Origin: Liquorilactobacillus aquaticus DSM 21051
Lineage (GTDB): Bacteria; Bacillota; Bacilli; Lactobacillales; Lactobacillaceae
Length of the DNA stretch: 64,000 nt
Direction of reading: 5' to 3'
NCBI RefSeq assembly: GCF_001436755.1
Contig: NZ_AYZD01000033.1
Coordinates: 127,299-191,298 of the forward strand
Shown: positions 55,170 through 63,980 of the stretch, piece after piece
Numbering within the stretch: the first letter of the stretch is position 1
Layout of the letters: each line of letters starts with the position of its first letter
Translations under genes and position numbers: made by a program
The notes under the pieces: generated by a model
Told to the model about the DNA's origin: nothing
Seen by the model: only the letters and a program-made list of their open reading frames with translations
Database searches by the model: none

Positions 55170-55288
55170 TATCCGATAGTAAAAACACGGTCTGGTTGGT
55201 AGTCCAGACGCTAGCGCGAAATCACTAGTCAGTAACCTGCCTCCTTGGTTGTCCTTCTATCTGTAATTAAAAGGAGGGGCAACTTTTT
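55170..55288 (+). ncRNA. yjdF riboswitch (azaaromatic-sensing) candidate
   Basis: The leader sits directly upstream of a yjdF-family gene. It contains hairpin GTCTGG (55190-55195)/CCAGAC (55204-55209), CTAG repeats, and the segment AGTAACCTGCCTCCTTGG. The bases 55248-55255 can pair in an 8-bp helix with 55276-55283, which covers the ribosome site AAGGAGGGG (55271-55279), so translation control by sequestration is expected. An extended -10 TGTTATACT precedes it. The assignment relies on gene context plus visible folding; a covariance-model match was not run. Confidence 0.7.
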
Positions 55289-55711
55289 ATGTTAACCATA
55301 AAGGGAAGTTTAACGATCATTTATGAACCACCGTTCTATAAGGGAATCTTTGAAGAAGAAACGCAAGATTCTTATCGCGTTGCAGAAATCAACTTGGGAA
55401 CATCAGTGCCGAAAACACGGCATATTTATTCCTATTTGTTGACACACTATAAAAATTTAGTTTTTTATGAGCAGCACCAACAGACTAGCCTTTCTTTTAC
55501 ACGTGTGAATCCCAAAAGATTGCAGCGGTTAGCTCGTAAAACTGTCAAGGCAGATTTCAAAGGTACGAAAGCGCAGCAGACGCTTCAGCACCGATATCAA
55601 GGTTTCAAATCGGATAAAAGGAAGCAGCGCAGTGTGTTGAAAAAAAACAAAAAACAGCGTCAGTATGAACAGAAAAAGATTAAACAGCAGCAAAAACATA
55701 AGGGTCACTGA
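55289..55711 (+). CDS. yjdF: YjdF family protein (DUF2992)
   Basis: 140 aa. N-terminal beta-rich part (GSLTIIYEPPFYKGIFEEE, RHIYSYLL) and C-terminal basic coil with RVNPKRLQRLARK, GTKAQQTLQ and a long Lys/Gln/Arg tail ending KHKGH, as in DUF2992. Function unknown; in Bacillus the gene is governed by the yjdF riboswitch that senses azaaromatic compounds, suggesting a detoxification role. ATG with AAGGAGGGG, which the leader can mask. Confidence 0.85.
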   Translation: MLTIKGSLTIIYEPPFYKGIFEEETQDSYRVAEINLGTSVPKTRHIYSYLLTHYKNLVFYEQHQQTSLSFTRVNPKRLQRLARKTVKADFKGTKAQQTLQHRYQGFKSDKRKQRSVLKKNKKQRQYEQKKIKQQQKHKGH

Positions 55712-55821
55712 AATGACAAATTTGCGTATCAAATACAGTGTTATAACTCAAATAATCAGTGGATTGCGGGCAGGTAATACTTAGTCCGCAATTCTTTTTA
55801 TAATTAAGTAGGAGCGGAATA

Positions 55822-56460
55822 ATGAGAAACTTTATTTTTGATTTTGATGGGACATTAGCTAATTCAGGCAAGACAGCTGTTTATGCCACACAGACAGCAT
55901 TTAAAGATCTTTCACTACCTGTGCCGCCAGCTGCAGACATAGAATATTATATGGGTATTCCAATTGAGATCTCTTTTAAAAAAATGGCAAATAAAAAAGT
56001 TACGGATAATCAGCTTGTGGAATTAATCGATTCTTTCCGTACACACTATAAGGCGCTTGAATCAAAAAATCTGGCGCTTTTTCCTAAAATAGATTATGTC
56101 TTACAAGAACTATTCTCAGAGAATAAAAAAATGTTTGTCCTCTCGAGTAAACACTCATTAGCACTAAATCGAAATTTAAGGCAATTGAATATTCTACAGT
56201 ATTTTCAGATAGTTTGTGGTTCTGATCAAGTAAAAAAGTACAAGCCAGCACCTGATGGCATTCAGCATCTTTTAGAAATAGGTAATTTGAAAAAAAGTGA
56301 GACAATAATGATTGGGGACGCAATCTATGATTTGCAGATGGGGAAGGCGGCAGATGTTTCGACTTGTGCTGTAACATGGGGAACGCATGCCACTTCATTG
56401 CTTGAAAAGGAAGAACCAGATTATTTAATTGATAAAACTGTTGATTTGTTGACAATATAA
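55822..56460 (+). CDS. HAD family phosphatase (Gph/PpaX-like)
   Basis: 212 aa. Motif I FIFDFDGTLANSG, motif II VLSSKHS, motif III region KYKPAPDGI, motif IV MIGDAIYDLQMGKAA, with an alpha-helical C1 cap. Similar to phosphoglycolate phosphatase/pyrophosphatase PpaX. ATG with AGGAG. Substrate not determinable. Probably its own unit. Confidence 0.85.
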   Translation: MRNFIFDFDGTLANSGKTAVYATQTAFKDLSLPVPPAADIEYYMGIPIEISFKKMANKKVTDNQLVELIDSFRTHYKALESKNLALFPKIDYVLQELFSENKKMFVLSSKHSLALNRNLRQLNILQYFQIVCGSDQVKKYKPAPDGIQHLLEIGNLKKSETIMIGDAIYDLQMGKAADVSTCAVTWGTHATSLLEKEEPDYLIDKTVDLLTI

Positions 56461-56515
56461 ATACTTTTTAGGATTCAAAATTTAATACTATTCAAATTAA
56501 GGAGAGATATCTTAC

Positions 56516-57016
56516 ATGGTAGGAGACGCTTTATTAATTGTCGATGTTCAAAACGGTGTTTGTCACAATGCAGAATCAGATATCTATCAGTTCAAACAAC
56601 TGATTGCAGGAATTTTGAACCGTACAAAAGAATATACTGCTAAAAATAAACCCATAATTGTTATTCAACATCAAGATGAAGAATTGGTAAAAGGATCTGA
56701 AGCGTGGCGCTTGGTCTCTGAACTTGAACTGCCTGATGAAGTTTTCTTTTTGGCAAAGAAACATGCTAACAGCTTTTATCAGACTGATTTAAAAAAACTG
56801 CTCACGCATTTAAATATCGCTCAGATCGAGCTTTGCGGAGCGCAGACCGAGTATTGTATTGATGCAACTGCAAAGTTTGCACACGGTTTAGGGTATAACC
56901 TTCTGATGTGTCATGGACTAACGACAACTTGGGACAATCAGTTTATGACTGCACGACAAACAATCAATTTTTATGAAAGCATTTGGGATAAACGATTTGT
57001 TCGATTTATTGACTAA
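56516..57016 (+). CDS. Cysteine hydrolase (isochorismatase-like)
   Basis: 166 aa. The catalytic triad is visible: Asp in LLIVDVQNGV, Lys in FLAKKHANSF and Cys in CGAQTEYCIDATA, with the preceding cis-peptide region. Family includes nicotinamidase and ureido hydrolases; the precise substrate is unknown. ATG with GGAGAG. Confidence 0.85.
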   Translation: MVGDALLIVDVQNGVCHNAESDIYQFKQLIAGILNRTKEYTAKNKPIIVIQHQDEELVKGSEAWRLVSELELPDEVFFLAKKHANSFYQTDLKKLLTHLNIAQIELCGAQTEYCIDATAKFAHGLGYNLLMCHGLTTTWDNQFMTARQTINFYESIWDKRFVRFID

Positions 57017-57069
57017 GTATTTTTTAATAAAAGACAAACGTTACATTTTTTTAGAAAAGAGGCAGCAAT

Positions 57070-57534
57070 GTGGGGGGAAAACTAACATTCCATGAAGTAA
57101 AACATTTGACAGAAGAACATTATCAATTGTTGCTAGAAGCAGATCCAGCGCGCAAGATGATTGAAGCTTATGCGTGCAGAAGTGTTTGTATCGCAGTAGA
57201 ACGCGAGGGCTTGCTAGCAGGACTCATGCTCTTTCTGCCGACAAGACCCGAAACGGTCGAACTTGTTAATATTGTGGTTGTTAGTCAAGTCCGTAACCAA
57301 GGAATCGGGCAAGGCTTGATTCAATATGCAAGAAAATGGGCTAAGAAACAAGGCTACAGCGTTATTGAAATCGGTACGGGCAGTACCAGTTTTGGACAGC
57401 TGTACTTATATCAAAAAAATGGCTTTAGAATTAGCGGGGTAGATACAGATTTTTTTGTAAAGCATTATAATCAGCCAATTTTTGAAAACAACTTGCATTT
57501 GAAAGATATGATCCGTTTACGCTTGGAACTTTAG
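57070..57534 (+). CDS. GNAT family N-acetyltransferase
   Basis: 154 aa. Acetyl-CoA binding segment NIVVVSQVRNQGIGQGLIQYA and FGQLYLYQKNGFRISGV. GTG start at 57070 with AGAGG about 7 nt upstream. Lies 50 bp after the hydrolase and 48 bp before the DUF4931 gene. Substrate unknown. Confidence 0.83.
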   Translation: MGGKLTFHEVKHLTEEHYQLLLEADPARKMIEAYACRSVCIAVEREGLLAGLMLFLPTRPETVELVNIVVVSQVRNQGIGQGLIQYARKWAKKQGYSVIEIGTGSTSFGQLYLYQKNGFRISGVDTDFFVKHYNQPIFENNLHLKDMIRLRLEL

Positions 57535-57582
57535 CCAAAAGTAAAGTAAAGTTGGAAACATCATAAGGAAAGAGGAATTGGA

Positions 57583-58374
57583 TTGTCACGAAACTACCAG
57601 CTTGTATTTCATTCTCAAGTAGCATCAAAAAAGCCTGAAAACATGGTACATACAGATAACGACTGTCCTTTTTGCCAACGTGAATCGCTTACTGATATTC
57701 TTGCAGAAGATGATGATCGTATTTGGTTGGTAAATAAATATAGGACTTTAGAGGAGACATATCAAACAGTCGTTATTGAAGCAGCGGAGCATAATGGCGA
57801 TATTACAACATATACACGTGAAAAAAACAGGGCCGTCTTTAAATTTGCTATGGAAGCTTGGAAGAAGACCATCGATTCTGGAAAGTATAAGAGCGTTCTA
57901 ATGTATAAAAATTTTGGCCCATATTCTGGTGGGAGTTTGCGTCATCCTCATATGCAAATTGTCGGGTTGAACAAAATTGATGCTTATAGAAACATTCCAC
58001 AAGAAAGTTTTGACGGAGCTTTTTTTTATGAAAGATATGGACTAAAAATAAATATCTCGGATTATCCAATTGCGGGTTTTACTGAGTTCAATATTATTAT
58101 CTCAAATGTGTCCAACACTGAATATTTTGCTGACGCAGTACAAGTAGTTGCTAAGTATATACTAAATGATTTTTTTAATGGAAAATGCACCTCCTATAAT
58201 CTTTTCTTTTATCGCATCGATGAGAAAACTGTGGCAAAAATAATACCAAGATTTATTGTTTCACCCTATTTCATAGGCTACAAAATCCCTCAAGTTACTG
58301 ATCACAAACACAACAGTGAACTAGGCAAGGACTTATCTGCTAAGTTACTCCATGAAATGGGGGACAATAGTTAA
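57583..58374 (+). CDS. DUF4931 protein (HIT/GalT-like nucleotidyltransferase fold)
   Basis: 263 aa. N-terminal CPFC pair (metal-binding, as in GalT), VVIEAAEHNGDI, and the histidine-triad-like GGSLRHPHMQIVG with H-P-H-x-Q, the nucleotidyl-accepting motif of galactose-1-phosphate uridylyltransferases. TTG start with AAAGAGG. The family lacks a defined reaction; a nucleotidyl transferase or hydrolase for a sugar phosphate is the best guess. No gal genes adjacent. Confidence 0.8.
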   Translation: MSRNYQLVFHSQVASKKPENMVHTDNDCPFCQRESLTDILAEDDDRIWLVNKYRTLEETYQTVVIEAAEHNGDITTYTREKNRAVFKFAMEAWKKTIDSGKYKSVLMYKNFGPYSGGSLRHPHMQIVGLNKIDAYRNIPQESFDGAFFYERYGLKINISDYPIAGFTEFNIIISNVSNTEYFADAVQVVAKYILNDFFNGKCTSYNLFFYRIDEKTVAKIIPRFIVSPYFIGYKIPQVTDHKHNSELGKDLSAKLLHEMGDNS

Positions 58375-58524
58375 TTGACGTACTGTCAAATAATTATTCT
58401 TTCAACTCGATGTGAAAAAAGTTTTTTTCATAAACAGAGATAAATTAGATTGATTTAATTTTAAGTAATTTTTTTATTAATACTGTTAGACTTAATAAGT
58501 GAAGATTTTGAGGAGTTGATTTAT

Positions 58525-59391
58525 TTGAAATTAAAAATAATTTGGCAAATGACTGTGAAAATTTTTGTGCTAACATGTCTGCTATTGCTAGCTGGATGTA
58601 CTGCCCAAAATAAAGCAGACACTAAAGCTAGTAAACTAAAAACTAATGAGAATTTGAAAACTAAAAAACTTAATGCTAACAAAAAAAGATCTAAGAAAGA
58701 AACTGCTTCAAAATGGATTCACTATAAAAAAAAATGTCGGATTCCAATCCTGATGTATCATAGTATCTCAGCGGGGAATGCATTGCGCGTACCTCCCAAG
58801 CAATTTGCTGAAGAAATGGCATATTTAAAGGCAAATCATTATTATACATTAACTACTGCGGAAGCAATTAAAGCCTTTGAGACTAATTCGTTGCCTAGAC
58901 AAAAGGTTGTATGGATAACTTTGGATGATGCATATAAAGACAACTATACAGCGGCATTTCCAATTCTAAAAAAATATCATTTACATGCTACTATTAATTA
59001 CATAACGAGTTTTAATCAAAAACCGAATCATTTGACGCTTAATGAAGCGAAAATAATGCAGCACAGTGGACTAGTCGATTTTCAAAGCCATACAGTGCAG
59101 CATTTAGATTTAAATGAACTTTCGACCGATGTTCAGATGCAAGAATTGGCCAATTCTAAAAAATGGCTTGATAATACTTTTAGGCAGAAGACACAGATGA
59201 TTTGTTACCCAGCTGGGCGCTATAATCAAACAACGATTAAATTGGCAAACCATCTTGGATATAAAATCGGTTTGACTACAAATGAAGGACTTGCGTGTTT
59301 AGATCAGGGCTGGTATTCGCTCTCACGTGTTCGGATAGCTCCAGGAATAAGTCTCCAGACATTTAATCAATTGTTAAAAAATGGATATTAA
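58525..59391 (+). CDS. Lipoprotein polysaccharide deacetylase
   Basis: 288 aa. Lipobox LLLLAGC anchors it outside the membrane, followed by a Lys-rich linker (to about 65). NodB-type carbohydrate esterase 4 domain: ILMYHSI, TLDDAYKDNY with the metal/catalytic Asp pair, FQSHTVQHLDL with two metal histidines, and YPAGRYNQTT. Removes acetyl groups from peptidoglycan or an extracellular polysaccharide. The TTG at 58525 with GAGGAG is preferred to TTG 58516 which abuts that site. Confidence 0.87.
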   Translation: MKLKIIWQMTVKIFVLTCLLLLAGCTAQNKADTKASKLKTNENLKTKKLNANKKRSKKETASKWIHYKKKCRIPILMYHSISAGNALRVPPKQFAEEMAYLKANHYYTLTTAEAIKAFETNSLPRQKVVWITLDDAYKDNYTAAFPILKKYHLHATINYITSFNQKPNHLTLNEAKIMQHSGLVDFQSHTVQHLDLNELSTDVQMQELANSKKWLDNTFRQKTQMICYPAGRYNQTTIKLANHLGYKIGLTTNEGLACLDQGWYSLSRVRIAPGISLQTFNQLLKNGY

Positions 59392-59452
59392 ACATAGTGA
59401 TTAGAGGTTTAGGCTGAACGTTTCATCTGAAGTAGTGAGCTTACGAGACCAT

Positions 59453-59780
59453 TTGACAAATCAAAAGATTGTTGCTATATTTTTAGTGATGTGTGATGAG
59501 TACACTTTGATTCCTCTTAAGAGAGCTGGAGTAGGCTGAAATTCAGTGGAGAGTCATTGTGGAATATGGTCTCATTAATGTTGAGAAAACGAGCAGAAGT
59601 TCTGCAAGTTTTTTCCAGGTACGCCTGTTAAAGCGTAACGGTATTTTTGTATTTGAATAGTGCAATATATTCTTATTTAACAAAGTACCTACTGAGTGTT
59701 GTTTGGTAACGAGCAACAAAACTATCGGGTGGTAACGCGAATATTCGTCCCGCAGTCAGATAACTTGGCTGCGGTTTTTT
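59453..59780 (+). promoter_or_regulatory. Methionine T-box leader (metQ)
   Basis: Promoter TTGACA (59453-59458), exactly 17 bp, TATATT (59476-59481). Then AGAGAG (59520-59525), GGCTGAAATTC, specifier context GTGGAAT-ATG-GT (ATG 59566-59568), and T-box CGGGTGGTAACGCG (59726-59739). Terminator CCGCAG...CTGCGG with T run ends at about 59780. Confidence 0.92.
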
Positions 59781-59859
59781 ATTGGCTAAAAGTCATGTTA
59801 CCAAATAAGAATCAAAAGGATGTTGGCATAAGTCGAGTATCAGGAGAGGGATGGAGAAA

Positions 59860-60723
59860 ATGAGAAAAAATAGAGCTTTATTAACTTTGGTGGGTATTAT
59901 CATAATAGTAGCCGGAATCATTACACTTACGGTTCGAAACAACAATAGTGCAAAAAATTCAGACACAATCACGATTGGATCAATCGGTTCAGATGTTCAG
60001 ATCTGGAAACATATTGCGAACCTACCTGAAGTCAAAAAAGAACACTTAAACATCAAGGTGAAATCTTTCACAGATGGGGTTTCTTTAAATACAGCAACTG
60101 CTGAAAATAAAATTGATGTTAATGCCTTTCAATCATATGCATATTACGTTGCTTTCAATAAGAATAATAAAAACGAAAAATTGGCGGCACTAGGGACGAC
60201 CTATCTTGAGCCAATGGGCATTTATTCGAGTAAATACAAAAGAGTGAAAGATATTCCTAACGGTTCGACGATTGCACTAGCTGATAACCCCGCCAACACC
60301 GCTCGCGGACTTAAATTACTTGAAAAAGCTGGATTAATTAAATTAAAATCTGATTTTGGAAGTCTTTCAGGGACTAGCGCAATTGCCGATAATCCACATA
60401 ATTTTAAATTCAAGGAAATTGATGATACAACTGGTCCACGAATTATGAAGGACAACTCAATTGCGGCAGTTCTGATTGGAAATACAATTGCACTTGAAGG
60501 AAAATTAAACGTTTTAAAAGATTCGATCTATCATGAAGAAGTTAATCAGTCCACTAAAGAGAACATCAATATTTTGGCAACTTCTGAAAGAAATAAAGAT
60601 AATAAGAAATACAAAAAATTGCTGAAAGTGTACCACAGCGCTAAAGTACAGAAATATATTAAAGACAAGTTTGATGGAACTAAAATTCAAGTTCAAAAGC
60701 CGCTTTCATATTTTGCTGATTAG
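59860..60723 (+). CDS. metQ: MetQ-like methionine ABC substrate-binding protein
   Basis: About 288 aa. NlpA/MetQ family: DTITIGSIGSDVQIWKHI, the DVNAFQSYAYYVAF segment, and GIYSSKYKRVKDIPNGSTIALADNPANTARGLKLLEKAGLI. Should bind D- or L-methionine or its oligopeptides for MetNP. No metN or metP is adjacent. The N-terminal helix LTLVGIIIIVAGIITLTV contains no lipobox cysteine, so it is probably held by an uncleaved helix. The ATG at 59860 is favoured by spacing from GAGAGGG; ATG 59851 is possible. Controlled by a Met T-box. Confidence 0.88.
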   Translation: MRKNRALLTLVGIIIIVAGIITLTVRNNNSAKNSDTITIGSIGSDVQIWKHIANLPEVKKEHLNIKVKSFTDGVSLNTATAENKIDVNAFQSYAYYVAFNKNNKNEKLAALGTTYLEPMGIYSSKYKRVKDIPNGSTIALADNPANTARGLKLLEKAGLIKLKSDFGSLSGTSAIADNPHNFKFKEIDDTTGPRIMKDNSIAAVLIGNTIALEGKLNVLKDSIYHEEVNQSTKENINILATSERNKDNKKYKKLLKVYHSAKVQKYIKDKFDGTKIQVQKPLSYFAD

Positions 60724-60781
60724 GTTGTGCAATAACACTTAAGGTTGATGGTAAAAATTCTACAATTACTCTAAGATAGCC

Positions 60782-60832
60782 AAAAAAGAGTGCCCTATGA
60801 CAAAAATCATTGTCATAAGATACTCTTTTTTC
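60782..60832. terminator. Bidirectional terminator between metQ and cfa
   Basis: AAAAAAGAGT..TATGACAA pairs with TTGTCATA..ACTCTTTTTT, flanked by A and T runs on opposite sides. Confidence 0.85.
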
Positions 60833-60887
60833 GTATCAATATATTTCAAGAATCAACTTTCCAGTTTAATAACGAACTAATTATCTT

Positions 60888-62090
60888 CTATTTAACTTTA
60901 AGCATGTCCTTATCTTGTTCTGTTATGTAGTCTCTAGTTAAAGGAAGACTTACTCCACTAGGCCCCTTTGTCAGTAAATACTGTGCAACATCAATATTTC
61001 CAGATTCAAATGATGCAGCGCATGCTTGCAGATAAAGATTCCACATCCTGAAAAATTCCTCATCAAACATGCTGGTAATTTCTTGTTTATGATTAAGCAC
61101 ATTCTGAGTCCATATTTCCAACGTTTTTTGATAATGTCTTCTAAGCGTTTCTAAATCTTTGAGTTGTAACCCGCTATTCATGATGTGTTCCATTATCTCA
61201 CTTAAATGAGGTATATATCCACCTGGGAAAATATACTTATCGATGAAGGGATCCGAGCCAATTCCCATATGCTGTCCTGTAATACCATGAATCAGGGCTC
61301 GTCCTTCCGGCTTTAAGAGATCGGAGATTTTATTGAAATACAGTCCAAGATTTTCTTTACCTACATGCTCAAACATACCAACACTTGTGATGTAATCAAA
61401 GCTTTGATCTAATTCGCGATAATCCATGAGTTTAACATCAATCATATCCTCAAAATGTTCTTTTTTTATTTTATTGCTGACATAGTCAAACTGTTCCTTG
61501 CTCAACGTAATTCCTGTTGCATGAATTCCATAATTTTTTGCTGCTGCAAATAAAAGAGTTCCCCAACCGCAACCAATGTCTAATAAGGTTTTGTTGCGCT
61601 CAAGGTCAAGCTTATTTAAGATATGATAAACCTTGTTAATTTGTGCTTGTTCAAGTGAGTCGTCTTTATTTTTAAAATACGCGCAAGAATATGTCATAGT
61701 TTTATCAAGCCATAAGCTGTAGAACGAATTACCTAGATCATAGTGACTCTGAATATCTGATTTGCTTTGCTTTTCGGAATGATTCTGTTTAGGTAGAATT
61801 TTTTTGAACTTATTACTATTTATAAAACTATGAGGAGTCATGAAGATAGCAGTTATTAAGTTTTGAATGCTTCCCTCGACTTCGATATCTTTCTTCATAT
61901 ATGCTTCGGCAAGCGTGAGCGTTGCATGCTCTAATACCAAATGGGGAGGCAAGGGTTCTTTGATACTAATCTTGTTTTGCGGTTTTCCCTCCGGACCAAA
62001 AAGTTCTGTTTCTCCATCCCAGAAAGTTACTTCGACCGGAATATTAAAAGCATGTTTCAGTAATGTCTTGTAAAAAGTTTTTTCTAGCAA
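60888..62090 (-). CDS. cfa: Cyclopropane-fatty-acyl-phospholipid synthase
   Basis: 400 aa SAM-dependent enzyme that adds a methylene bridge to unsaturated acyl chains of membrane lipids. SAM-binding motif [48 protein letters not shown] and the C-terminal [29 protein letters not shown] are typical. TTG start at 62090 with AGAGG. It consumes SAM, linking it loosely to the methionine-responsive genes next to it. Stress and acid tolerance role in lactobacilli. Confidence 0.93.
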   Translation of the reverse strand: MLEKTFYKTLLKHAFNIPVEVTFWDGETELFGPEGKPQNKISIKEPLPPHLVLEHATLTLAEAYMKKDIEVEGSIQNLITAIFMTPHSFINSNKFKKILPKQNHSEKQSKSDIQSHYDLGNSFYSLWLDKTMTYSCAYFKNKDDSLEQAQINKVYHILNKLDLERNKTLLDIGCGWGTLLFAAAKNYGIHATGITLSKEQFDYVSNKIKKEHFEDMIDVKLMDYRELDQSFDYITSVGMFEHVGKENLGLYFNKISDLLKPEGRALIHGITGQHMGIGSDPFIDKYIFPGGYIPHLSEIMEHIMNSGLQLKDLETLRRHYQKTLEIWTQNVLNHKQEITSMFDEEFFRMWNLYLQACAASFESGNIDVAQYLLTKGPSGVSLPLTRDYITEQDKDMLKVK

Positions 62091-62267
62091 TATAAAGACC
62101 TCTTTTCAAACTTTTGAATAAATATGTTATAAGTTGCTTAATAACTTTTTAATTGATCACTCCCAAATAATATAACGCTAATTTTCAAAATGATAAAGGT
62201 TGAAATTACTCCTAAAAACTTTTTTGAATAAAGATGGAATTTTGAACAAAATTAAAAGGCAAAATAC

Positions 62268-62296
62268 TTGTTTAATAAATTAAGTTTGTGTACAAT
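62268..62296 (+). promoter_or_regulatory. Promoter of nox
   Basis: TTGTTT (62268-62273), 17 bp, TACAAT (62291-62296), with a leader of about 60 nt. Confidence 0.5.
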
Positions 62297-62362
62297 GTAA
62301 TTATCGAAATGCTCAAATGTGAGCATGATTATGTGATACCTAAAAATGGAGGATGATCGATT

Positions 62363-63727
62363 ATGAAAGTTGCAGTTGTAGGTTGTACGCATGCGGGTAC
62401 CTTTGCAGTTAAACAAATTTTAAGCGATTACAAAGATGTTGAGGTTACCGTTTTTGAACGTAATGAGGAGATCTCATTTCTTTCATGCGGAATTGCGCTT
62501 TACTTAGGGGGCCAAGTCAAAGACCCACAAGGACTATTTTATTCAAATCCTGAAGAATTAAAAAAATTAGGTGCTTCTATTAAAACAAGACATAACGTAA
62601 GGGAGATCGACCCTAGAAATCACACATTGGAAGTTGAGAATCTTGCAACGAATGAACTAATGATCGAACATTACGATAAGTTGGTTATGACCACCGGATC
62701 TTGGCCAATAGTCCCAAATATTACTGGGATAAAAAGCGAAAAAGTTCTACTTTGTAAAAATTGGTCGCATGCGCAAGAGCTTTTTAAGCGCGTTCCAAAA
62801 GTTAAAAGGATTGCTGTGATTGGGGCAGGCTATATCGGAGCAGAACTAGTCGAAGCTTACTCGCTCAAAGGGCATGAAGTCAGTTTGATTGATGCACAAA
62901 CTCGTGTAATGCCGAAATATTTTGATCCAGCATTTACCAACCGAATTGAAGCTGACTTCGAAGCAAACGGGGTACAATTGGAACTAGGACAGTCGGTCCA
63001 GAGTTTCGAGGAAAAAAATGGTGAATTAATTATAAAGACTGATAAAAAAGCAATAGCTGCCGATTTAGCGATACTTTGCATCGGTTTCAGACCAAATACG
63101 GCATTACTAGCGGACAAAGTTGAAATGACTCCTAATGGTGCGATCATTACGGATGATTATATGCGCAGCTCAGATCCTGACATTCTCGCAGCAGGTGATA
63201 GTGCAGCTGTTCACTATAATCCAACAGGAAAAAATGCATATATTCCGTTAGCTACGAATGCTGTCCGTCAAGGGATTCTCGTTGGCAAAAATTTAAAAAA
63301 ACCTACGATGCGTTACATTGGGACACAGTCAACCTCGGGTTTATCACTTTATGGTACTTCAATTTGTGCTACGGGTTTAACTGCCGAATCGGCTAAAAAT
63401 CAAAGAATAGACGCAAAACAGGTTATTTTCGAAGATAATTATCGTCCTGAGTTTATGCCTTCAACTACACCGATCTTAATGTCGCTTGTTTATGATGCAG
63501 GTACTAGACGTATTTTAGGTGGGGCATTGATGAGTAAATACGATATTTCACAATCCGCTAATCTTTTGTCGCTCTGTATTCAAAACAAAAATACAATTGA
63601 TGATTTAGCAATGGTTGATATGCTATTCCAGCCAACTTTCGATCGACCTTTTAACTATTTAAACCTTCTTGGACAGGCTGCACAAGCGCAAGCAGCTAAG
63701 GTGGAGACCACCAAAACACTTGCCTGA
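62363..63727 (+). CDS. nox: NADH oxidase (H2O-forming)
   Basis: 454 aa flavoprotein reducing oxygen to water with NADH, regenerating NAD. VAVVGCTHAGTFAVKQIL with the active-site His, SFLSCGIALYLGG with redox Cys42, [27 protein letters not shown] and YRPEFMPSTTPI follow streptococcal/enterococcal Nox rather than NADH peroxidase. ATG with GGAGGATGA. It is a paralogue of the npr product encoded at 16364. A hairpin terminator follows at 63902. Confidence 0.92.
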   Translation: MKVAVVGCTHAGTFAVKQILSDYKDVEVTVFERNEEISFLSCGIALYLGGQVKDPQGLFYSNPEELKKLGASIKTRHNVREIDPRNHTLEVENLATNELMIEHYDKLVMTTGSWPIVPNITGIKSEKVLLCKNWSHAQELFKRVPKVKRIAVIGAGYIGAELVEAYSLKGHEVSLIDAQTRVMPKYFDPAFTNRIEADFEANGVQLELGQSVQSFEEKNGELIIKTDKKAIAADLAILCIGFRPNTALLADKVEMTPNGAIITDDYMRSSDPDILAAGDSAAVHYNPTGKNAYIPLATNAVRQGILVGKNLKKPTMRYIGTQSTSGLSLYGTSICATGLTAESAKNQRIDAKQVIFEDNYRPEFMPSTTPILMSLVYDAGTRRILGGALMSKYDISQSANLLSLCIQNKNTIDDLAMVDMLFQPTFDRPFNYLNLLGQAAQAQAAKVETTKTLA

Positions 63728-63901
63728 GCAAGTGAATGAATTAGCAGTTAAACACGGTATCTGGAAGGGCTGAAAAGTACAACAATAGTCGATAAGATCT
63801 GAATTACTAACATGATCAAGGTTCTGACTATGAGTACTTCGAGATTAAACAGAAAAATTAGCGATTAAAACACATTAATGTGTATAGCAAAAGCTCAATA
63901 G

Positions 63902-63943
63902 AGTAGGCAAGGCAAAAATAATTTTTTTGCCTTGCCTACTTTT
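63902..63943 (+). terminator. Strong terminator after nox
   Basis: AGTAGGCAAGGCAAAAA pairs perfectly with TTTTTGCCTTGCCTACT around a short loop, followed by T residues. It is about 175 bp beyond the nox stop, so the 3' untranslated region is long. Confidence 0.8.
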
Positions 63944-63961
63944 GTTATATCTGCGAATAAA

Positions 63962-63980
63962 CCACAAGTTTTACTTGTGG
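63962..63980. repeat. Short perfect palindrome at window edge
   Basis: CCACAAGT and ACTTGTGG form an 8-bp stem with a TTT loop, continued by GGGTGAAAAAGCTTC. It may be the terminal hairpin of an IS200/IS605-type element beginning outside the window, but no transposase is visible. Confidence 0.25.
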
